This document shows, piece by piece, positions 31,164 through 37,155 of a stretch of 37,155 nucleotides of DNA. Source of the DNA: Candidatus Microgenomates bacterium (GTDB lineage Bacteria > Patescibacteriota > Microgenomatia > JAADGY01); contig WFRL01000058.1 in assembly GCA_015486555.1 (NCBI GenBank), positions 1 to 37,155 on the forward strand, read 5' to 3'. The position numbers and the translations under genes are program-made. Below the pieces are notes generated by a model. That model was not told the DNA's origin. It did not search any database and saw only the letters and a list, made by a program, of their open reading frames with translations. Numbering within the stretch: position 1 is the stretch's first letter; each line of letters starts with the position of its first letter.

Positions 31164-31169
31164 AAATGT

Positions 31170-32822
31170 ATGTCTTTTGGTTTGTATCGTTTTCCAAATC
31201 CAATTCTTCTTTTAAGGAGAAAACAAAGAAGTATTTTTAAAGCTAGCCTAATTATTCTGGTTTCAATACTTTTTTCCCGTTTACTAGGGGTAGTTAGAGA
31301 CCGTCTTTTTACTACTTACTTTTTCGGTGGTCGGGAGTGGCAATTAGATGTTTATTACGCTGCCTTTAGGATTCCAGACACTCTTTACCAGCTTCTTATT
31401 AGTAGTGTGATAATGGCTGGTTTTTTACCCATTTTTAGCCAGAAGTTAGTCCGTCAGTCTAAAAGTCGAGCCTTCAATTTTGCTTTGGTAACTATCTTTA
31501 GTCTTATCTTTATCTTTTCTCTTATTGTTGCTCTATCTTACCCCTTTTGGCCTCAACTCCTTAACTGGTTAGCTCCTGGTTTTAATTTTTCCCAAAGAAA
31601 ATTGCTTCTTCAACTGACTCCCTATATTGTTTTAGCAGAGTTAATTCTAGCCGCCTCAAACCTAAGCGTTCTCATTCTGCAAACACATAATAACTTCATT
31701 TCCCCCGCCCTTTCCCCTTTAATGTACAACTTGGGGATAATTTTGGGTATCGTTGTCCTCTCGCCACGTTATCAAGCTTTGGGTTTAGCCTATGGGGTGG
31801 TCTTAGGCAGTTTAGGTCATCTTTTTATCCAACTGCCAGCCTTAATTCAGGTGATCGACGGCAAACTAAATCTCAGTCTTTATTCTTGGCAAGAAATTAA
31901 GATTGATCTAATCAGGTTTTTTGACCTCTCTTTACCTAATTTCTTATCCATTTTCTTAATTCAGGTCCAAACCAACTGGCTAACTCGATTAGCCACCTTT
32001 TTAACTATGGGGAGTCTTTCCTTACTCAATCTAGCTAACAATCTTATCCAATTGCCAATAAGCATTTTTGCCTTAGCCTTGGGTCAAGCTATTTTTCCTA
32101 AGCTAGCTTTGTCTCAAGAAAGAATGGATCAGAAACGGTTTATCTATCTTTTTGAACAAGCTATTCAACAGACATTTTTTATTATCACCCCCCTATTAAT
32201 TCTTTTCATAGTTCTCCGTCTCCCTCTAGTCCGCTTGATTTTAGGATCTCGTCATTTTAGTTGGCGGAATACAGTTATTACTGCTAAAATTATTGAGATT
32301 ACCCTGCCAATTATCCTGGCCCAGAGCTTGAGTGTTACCTTTCAAAAGGTATTTTTGGCTCTTGGCCAAAGTCGTTTCATTCTCATCGCTCAATTCTTTT
32401 CTACCCTCACTTTTGTAGGATTGACTCTTTATTTATTACCCCGCCAACCAACAGTTCTGAGCTTAGCTTGGGCTCTTTCCTTAGCAGCAGTGGTTAAATT
32501 TTTCCTAGCTGGTTGGTTACTTCTAAAAGGTAATCCTCTTCTCCGTGTAGCTATTCTGAACTCTCTTCAGACCTTTGTTAAGATTACTTTAGTGGGGGTA
32601 ATCTCCCTCCTCTTGGCCTGGTTAAGCTATCGCTTAGGTAACTCGCTCTTTAACCCAGCCTACATAGTCAGTCTTTTTTGGATCATCTCTTTAGTGGGTG
32701 TAGTAACTGGGGCAAGTTATCTTAGCTTAAGCTATTGGTTAAAGATTAGCCCCCTTTTTTCTTTGGCTAGCCAGTTTTATTTTTTAAAGCTAAGATCAAA
32801 TGTTTTTCGGGTGAAACGGTGA
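31170..32822 (+). CDS. murJ: Lipid II flippase MurJ (MVN family)
   Basis: 550 residues with about 14 membrane helices, the family norm. It moves lipid-linked peptidoglycan precursor across the membrane. The N-terminal RLLGVVRDRLFTTYFFG and DVYYAAFRIPDTLYQLLISSVI segments, with the conserved Arg and the helix break at FRIPD, are diagnostic. An ATG at 31166 is out of frame; the ATG at 31170 is set by the extended -10 box. Its 3' end overlaps the convergent glycosidase gene by 46 bases. Its presence shows that this lineage makes peptidoglycan. Confidence 0.93.
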   Translation: MSFGLYRFPNPILLLRRKQRSIFKASLIILVSILFSRLLGVVRDRLFTTYFFGGREWQLDVYYAAFRIPDTLYQLLISSVIMAGFLPIFSQKLVRQSKSRAFNFALVTIFSLIFIFSLIVALSYPFWPQLLNWLAPGFNFSQRKLLLQLTPYIVLAELILAASNLSVLILQTHNNFISPALSPLMYNLGIILGIVVLSPRYQALGLAYGVVLGSLGHLFIQLPALIQVIDGKLNLSLYSWQEIKIDLIRFFDLSLPNFLSIFLIQVQTNWLTRLATFLTMGSLSLLNLANNLIQLPISIFALALGQAIFPKLALSQERMDQKRFIYLFEQAIQQTFFIITPLLILFIVLRLPLVRLILGSRHFSWRNTVITAKIIEITLPIILAQSLSVTFQKVFLALGQSRFILIAQFFSTLTFVGLTLYLLPRQPTVLSLAWALSLAAVVKFFLAGWLLLKGNPLLRVAILNSLQTFVKITLVGVISLLLAWLSYRLGNSLFNPAYIVSLFWIISLVGVVTGASYLSLSYWLKISPLFSLASQFYFLKLRSNVFRVKR

Positions 32823-34663
32823 TCACTGGCTGAGTAATAAGAAAGGTTATCCAGTTTAGTTTTTGATTGGGGGAGGAAGATTAAGCTACCCACTTTATTT
32901 TCTATTGGATAAGTTAAAGGCAGACTGAGTTGATTAGAATTGAAATTAATTTTTAGCTGTCCTCGAGAGGTTGAGAAAGAGACCTCCTGCCATTTGTTTT
33001 CTTCTACTTGAGGTAGAATAAAGAACTTTGATCCTCGTCCATCACTCATTAAAACACCAAACTGAAGATGGAAATCTTGGTAATACCAACCCAAGTTTAG
33101 AGTGATTTTATCGACCTTTAAACTAAGAAGATTAGAAGGGGTTGTTCTCTTTTGATTAAGCTGGAGCTGGAAGCTTAACCACCTTATTTTTTCCTCAGGG
33201 GGAATAAAAAAGAATTGGTGATACTCTTTGGTTAGAAGAAGGCTATAGTCTTGAGGATTAGCTGAAACACCCCTCCCCCGAGGTAGTTTGTCAATTTGTT
33301 TAAGAATAATTATTCCAGCCTGATGCTGCCTCAGAGCTAATTTGGAATCAAAATGGTGGTTGGTTACCACTAGATATGTTTTCTCCTCTTGTAAAGGTCC
33401 GGCATAGGTTTCCATCTGCCAGAGGCCATCCGGCCAGAAGCGGAAATGGAGGTAATTGTCAGCCAACAGTTGCCCCTGATTGGATACAAGAAGGCCAACT
33501 CTTCTTTTATCGGAACTTTTTAAACCGATGATGGACAAGGAGGGATTGGAATCTATATGGAAATAGGTTCGCCAAGGCAAGAGATGGAGTTGTTGCCAAG
33601 CGTACCAGCGGGGCTTAGCAGCTAAGCCAGGCTTCTCATTAGTGAAGAGTCCCCATCTGCCCCAATACTTCTGAGATGGATTGAAGCCATCCTTTACCTC
33701 GAAGAGGAAAAGTTTGTCCTGGGGGCGAATGAAAGGGGTAAGTTTTCCAACCGTAGCCAAAGTGTGCCAGTAACCATAATTGGAGTCATATTTAGGGTTG
33801 ACTTGGCCGTCGATACCCCACTCAGTAATGAAGATTGGTAGTTGGGGTAAATCCTCCTTTTTTAACAACTCCTTAGCTAGAAGATACTCGTTGAGTATTT
33901 TTTCTGGCTGGGGGTGATAGGCATGATAAGAGAAAAAATCTAAACGAAGCTTCCTTTTTTTTACTTCCCGCAGGAAAAAAGCTAACTTTTTTTGGTCAAA
34001 GTAACTCCAAGATGGTCCACCGATAAGATAAGTAGTTGAGGTTGGTGGTAAAGATGAAAGAGTTAGTTGGTAAAGATTCAGGTAGGTTTTGATACTCATA
34101 TGACCAAAAAGATTAGGTTCATTCCAGACCTCGTAAATAAGATTGTTTAGGCCTCTCTCTTCCGAAAAGTGTCTTACTGTCTGGCTAATAATTTGAGACC
34201 ATAACTGAGGGTTTTTAAGGTGGCCTGTAGGAGCATGGTTAGTAGTTGCTTGGATGGGAAAGTAAGAGAGGACCAGGGCTGGTCGGCTGCCACTAGCTAA
34301 GATTTCATTAACCGCTTGATCGAGTTGGCGCCAGTTAAACTGGAGTTGGTTATTTTTAAAAGTAACGGTTTGATAATTATCAAAGATATGGTCTAAGCGA
34401 ATATATTGAGCGGGAGAGTTTTTAAGGTAAGGGATAGTTACTGCCAGCATTGGGGATGAGTCTTCACCGCCTTGAGCCAAGTTCTGCCAGAAAGGTTGAG
34501 TTGTTTTACTTCTGGCGGAAAAATATATAAGGAAGTGGTGTTCTTGGCTTAAGTTTGCCCGACTAAAAAAAAGACGGAGGGAATTGAAATTATACCTGAT
34601 AAGAATTAAAGAAATAAAGAGAACAAAGACTAAAGATAACTTAAGCAGATTTTTTTTGATCAT
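32777..34663 (-). CDS. Membrane-anchored GH39-like glycoside hydrolase
   Basis: 628 residues. An N-terminal signal-anchor (about 8-24, LSLVFVLFISLILIRYN) leads to a (beta/alpha)8 clan GH-A barrel. The probable acid/base is Glu182 in YEVWNEPNLFG and the probable nucleophile Glu281 in FITEWGIDG. The spacing and WNEP/TEWG motifs resemble GH39 and related families. The C-terminal third (about 400-628) is beta-rich, perhaps carbohydrate-binding. The substrate cannot be predicted. The ATG overlaps the upstream stop codon (ATGA), so it is co-translated with the baseplate-J-like protein. Confidence 0.75.
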   Translation of the reverse strand: MIKKNLLKLSLVFVLFISLILIRYNFNSLRLFFSRANLSQEHHFLIYFSARSKTTQPFWQNLAQGGEDSSPMLAVTIPYLKNSPAQYIRLDHIFDNYQTVTFKNNQLQFNWRQLDQAVNEILASGSRPALVLSYFPIQATTNHAPTGHLKNPQLWSQIISQTVRHFSEERGLNNLIYEVWNEPNLFGHMSIKTYLNLYQLTLSSLPPTSTTYLIGGPSWSYFDQKKLAFFLREVKKRKLRLDFFSYHAYHPQPEKILNEYLLAKELLKKEDLPQLPIFITEWGIDGQVNPKYDSNYGYWHTLATVGKLTPFIRPQDKLFLFEVKDGFNPSQKYWGRWGLFTNEKPGLAAKPRWYAWQQLHLLPWRTYFHIDSNPSLSIIGLKSSDKRRVGLLVSNQGQLLADNYLHFRFWPDGLWQMETYAGPLQEEKTYLVVTNHHFDSKLALRQHQAGIIILKQIDKLPRGRGVSANPQDYSLLLTKEYHQFFFIPPEEKIRWLSFQLQLNQKRTTPSNLLSLKVDKITLNLGWYYQDFHLQFGVLMSDGRGSKFFILPQVEENKWQEVSFSTSRGQLKINFNSNQLSLPLTYPIENKVGSLIFLPQSKTKLDNLSYYSASDHRFTRKTFDLSFKK

Positions 34664-36951
34664 TTGGGACCGACCGAAATCAGGATGTTGCTTTTTCGAT
34701 ATGGGAGGCGTTGTAACAACTTAGGAACTGGAGGTTGAAAAGTGATCTGGAAAGCGAATACCCCAGGCAAGTTTTGAAGATAAAAAATAGAGCTTTGAAG
34801 ATCCTTTCCGACCAGATTGGTCTGAATGGTTTTATTGTTGAAATTCCATTTTAAGGGAATGTTTAGTTCTAATTTGTATTTATTGCCTTCTTCTGGAGTA
34901 AATTTCCAACCGATGTTATTTTTATCCACTTGGAAACCGTGGGGTACTGTCTGTTGAAGAACTTTGTTTACTAAAGTTTCCACATCGGCTTGGTTGTAAG
35001 TGAGGACGTTTATTTGAACCTTACTTTCTAAGCTCACCCTTTCCGCCGGCTGGTTCAACTTACTGCTTAGTTTGTTCTGGAGGTACTTCAAAGAAAGAGA
35101 GGAATTGATTATCTTTTCCCCGGTGGCTAGTTTATTTTGGAGGAGCTGCTCCAAGTTTTGGTCAATCTGATCTTTGATCTCTTCTTTTAACTTGTCAACG
35201 TCATCTTGAGAAACAGATTTGACTTGATATTTTTTTCCTCCTTGGAAATCTTGGCTTACCTTAGCTGAGTAGCTTGTTTTATCTAAATGGTTAAAGTATA
35301 GTTGAGTGCCTTTCTTGAGATTGGCTTCCTCGCCCCAGAAGGTAGTTTCGGCAGTAACCTCAGCCTTGCCTGGGATAGTAAGAATAGAGCCGTCCTCATT
35401 TTTTTGACTACTTTTGCTAGCTACGCTTGCTTTCTCGTCTAGTTTAAGTTTTTTCTCTGGGTTATTAGCGAGATAGAGGAGGTCACCTTTAAGGAAGAGA
35501 TGGGGTTTAGAGGTATAGTTGTAGATAATTATCTTCCCCTTACCTGGGTCACCGGTTTCACTGGTGCCAGTTGTTGGTGTTTCTGCCCTTTTAGTTAGAC
35601 TAAGTTGGATGGTTTTAGCCGGGAGGATGAAGTTTTGATAGTCAGCTTTTTTTACTTGATCTGAGAAGGTTACTTCGATGTTTTTGTGAAGTGACTCTGA
35701 TCGGGGAGTAATGATAATTTTTGCCTTGAAAAAGAAAAAGTAACTTAGACCAATAGCTAGAGGAATTATAAGGAAAGGTATAGAGAGGATAAATAATCTT
35801 AGCAGCCAACTTTTACTGAGGGAAAGAAAGGAAGAAGGGAGTCTTAGTAACTCAAGTTTTAATTTCCCCAAAAATGAAGAAATGACCTGGAAGGGAGAGA
35901 TTAAACTAGCCAGCTTAATTGGGAATAAGAAAGGAAAAGATCTCTTTTTTTTTGGCTGGGTTGTTATCGGGACCTCATCAGGATTAAGAATTACTCCCAT
36001 TGTTTCTAGTTCAGAGACTTCATCAGCCGGCGACTGTTTTTTTTCCTCGGCGAGAAAAGGAGTCTCTTCCTTTTTCCTTTGAGGTAGTTTTTCCTTCCTT
36101 TTAGCTTCTTCTTGATGAGAAAGGGGAGTTTCTTCTCTACCTGGCTTGGGGACAATTTCTTGAGGTAGGGGAGGCTTGGGAGGGGTTTTACTTTCAGTTG
36201 TTGAGACGGTAGCCTTAAGGGTAGACCCCTCAACCTGAGTTAGCCACCTAACCTCCTTTTGGTCTTTGAAAACAACTAAAAGTATCTTTTCCATCAATTC
36301 CTGGAAACTGAGAAGTTCTAGTTGAGGATTTTGGGGAAAACCAAACTCTGTTTCCCAAGCGGCATTTTCAAGGATTTGCCGTATTTTCTGAGGGTCTTGG
36401 ACAGCAACAAGAACACGAAGAGGTTGGACTTTATTTTTTAATCGGCTGATGGCCTCAGCCATGTCTGCTAAAAGGTCATCACTTCGGCCGATCGATAAAT
36501 GTTCACTTACCCGGCCTAACTCGATTCGTGTCAGGTGGATCTGCTTATTAAGGAGAGTAAAAAAAAGAAAAGATGGGGGGGAAAGTGTCTTTTGCCGCCA
36601 AGCGTGGCTAAGAGCTTCTTCTAAAACAACGAAACCATTAACCTCCAAGTCGAGTTCTTTTTTAGCTAGTTTAAGGATCTCCTTCCTGTTAGGGGTCAGT
36701 TCGTTGGCTACCAACCAATCTTGAGAAAGAACGAAAACAGTTTCTTTTACTTCTAAGGATGTTGTTTGATAGAACTGACTAAGAATATCATCTAGAGTGG
36801 TTAGAAAGCCGTCTTTGCTGGTCTCAAAGTCTAAAAAGGGAGTGAGATTATGAACTTCAATCGTTTGATTAGCCAGTCTTATTAGTAAACCGCTAATCTG
36901 GGCTTCAAAAGCGAAGAAAATGTTAATCCATTTGTCTTTTTGGTTAGTCAT
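34660..36951 (-). CDS. Single-pass membrane protein with baseplate-J-like extracytoplasmic region
   Basis: 763 residues. The N-terminal part (about 1-245) is cytoplasmic and recalls actin-like (PilM/FtsA-type) folds by eye only. A Pro/Lys/Glu-rich linker (about 250-345) precedes one membrane helix (about 387-410, LFILSIPFLIIPLAIGLSYFFFF). The outer part contains GKGKIIIYNYTSKPHLFLKGDLLYL, similar to the fragment in CPR proteins annotated baseplate J/gp47-like, followed by repeated beta segments and a helical stretch. The start has an AGGAAGG site, and TGCTAGACT upstream may be the -10. It may link a cytoplasmic machine to the envelope. Confidence 0.7.
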   Translation of the reverse strand: MTNQKDKWINIFFAFEAQISGLLIRLANQTIEVHNLTPFLDFETSKDGFLTTLDDILSQFYQTTSLEVKETVFVLSQDWLVANELTPNRKEILKLAKKELDLEVNGFVVLEEALSHAWRQKTLSPPSFLFFTLLNKQIHLTRIELGRVSEHLSIGRSDDLLADMAEAISRLKNKVQPLRVLVAVQDPQKIRQILENAAWETEFGFPQNPQLELLSFQELMEKILLVVFKDQKEVRWLTQVEGSTLKATVSTTESKTPPKPPLPQEIVPKPGREETPLSHQEEAKRKEKLPQRKKEETPFLAEEKKQSPADEVSELETMGVILNPDEVPITTQPKKKRSFPFLFPIKLASLISPFQVISSFLGKLKLELLRLPSSFLSLSKSWLLRLFILSIPFLIIPLAIGLSYFFFFKAKIIITPRSESLHKNIEVTFSDQVKKADYQNFILPAKTIQLSLTKRAETPTTGTSETGDPGKGKIIIYNYTSKPHLFLKGDLLYLANNPEKKLKLDEKASVASKSSQKNEDGSILTIPGKAEVTAETTFWGEEANLKKGTQLYFNHLDKTSYSAKVSQDFQGGKKYQVKSVSQDDVDKLKEEIKDQIDQNLEQLLQNKLATGEKIINSSLSLKYLQNKLSSKLNQPAERVSLESKVQINVLTYNQADVETLVNKVLQQTVPHGFQVDKNNIGWKFTPEEGNKYKLELNIPLKWNFNNKTIQTNLVGKDLQSSIFYLQNLPGVFAFQITFQPPVPKLLQRLPYRKSNILISVGPK

Positions 36952-37053
36952 TTTTCTTCCTTCCTCTTTAAGTCTAGCAGAAATTTTTTACCACGGCTAG
37001 ATGGAGTCTTACCCAATCAAAAATCGGATTGAAAAGGAACCTTCCTCTCTCCA

Positions 37054-37155
37054 CGTCATCCTGAACGAGCCGTCAGGCGAAGTGAAGGATCTAGCCGAAG
37101 GCGCATGAGAGTTAACTTAAGTTTGGGTGCCAATACCTTTGCGCTCGCTCCGCTC
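37054..37155. repeat. Dispersed modular repeat, cut by the window end (copy 8)
   Basis: The forward arm CGTCATCCTGAACGAGCC (about 37054) runs through GGATCTAGCCGAAGGCGCATG at 37108. The spacer TTTGGGTGCCAATACC and TGCGCTCGCTCCGCTC at the window end are the start of the reverse arm. The first copy (16-250) lies at the other edge of the window. Confidence 0.8.

Noticed and set aside
713..36951. TGA recoded as glycine, as in Gracilibacteria or SR1
   Set aside because: TGA ends the PrgI gene and nfeD at sensible positions, and no long frame requires TGA read-through.
34660..36951. Prophage or phage tail gene because of the baseplate-J-like segment
   Set aside because: No other phage genes are nearby, and the protein has a membrane helix and cytoplasmic part; this domain is common in cellular CPR proteins.

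Overview
The window reads like a chromosomal piece of a Patescibacteria (CPR) bacterium, most likely Microgenomates-like. This is an inference from gene content: a PrgI protein with T4SS-type pilins, a VanW protein, a baseplate-J-like membrane protein, a short valyl-tRNA synthetase, a short hypothetical protein ending in an 'AIRWLAEW' region, and very short intergenic spaces broken by repeat-rich gaps. TGA is used as a stop (for example at 11158-11160 and 27141-27143), so the code is standard and not the Gly-TGA code of Gracilibacteria/SR1. There are no rRNA genes, CRISPR arrays or insertion sequences.

Layout. 1-712 is a repeat-rich gap ending in a good promoter for groES-groEL (713-2668), closed by a strong terminator. 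2692-3819 (minus) holds two small unknown genes and a possible decayed gene. 4257-4619 is a small CPR-type gene facing a minus-strand operon (10107 to 4621): a 1244-residue membrane protein with a C-terminal CHAP hydrolase, an anchored extracytoplasmic protein, an adenosine-specific-kinase family protein, and guanylate kinase. 10153-14047 carries a PrgI fusion protein, a VanW protein (minus) and two small two-helix pilins; with the CHAP protein these are parts of a T4SS-like or pilus machine, but no VirB4/VirD4 ATPase is in the window. 14697-18446 is a 1249-residue protein of unknown function. 18472-24275 (minus) is an information-processing block: encapsulated-ferritin-like protein, ribosome-hibernation-like factor, ValRS, and a UvrD-type helicase fused to a Fe-S PD-(D/E)XK nuclease. 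24561-26474 has an HD-domain protein and an AbiE-like antitoxin/toxin pair with a palindrome inside its promoter. 26700-29029 has NfeD, an SPFH protein and an unknown protein. 29400-32822 has a HAD phosphatase, tRNA-Gly(CCC) overlapping the end of a TerC gene, and MurJ. 32777-36951 (minus) has a baseplate-J-like membrane protein and an anchored GH39-like glycosidase.

Two genome-wide patterns stand out. First, seven of the long gaps hold copies of a modular dispersed repeat: arms running from GTCATYCTGA to GRATCTAGC, usually in head-to-head pairs, with interchangeable inner modules, so left and right arms of one pair often do not match. Second, at least a dozen genes on both strands have a -10 box (often an extended TGn -10) ending 5-9 bases before the start codon, with no Shine-Dalgarno sequence. 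This predicts widespread leaderless transcription for first genes of operons, while internal genes use overlapping stop/start codons (ATGA, TAATG, TGATG) or Shine-Dalgarno sites.
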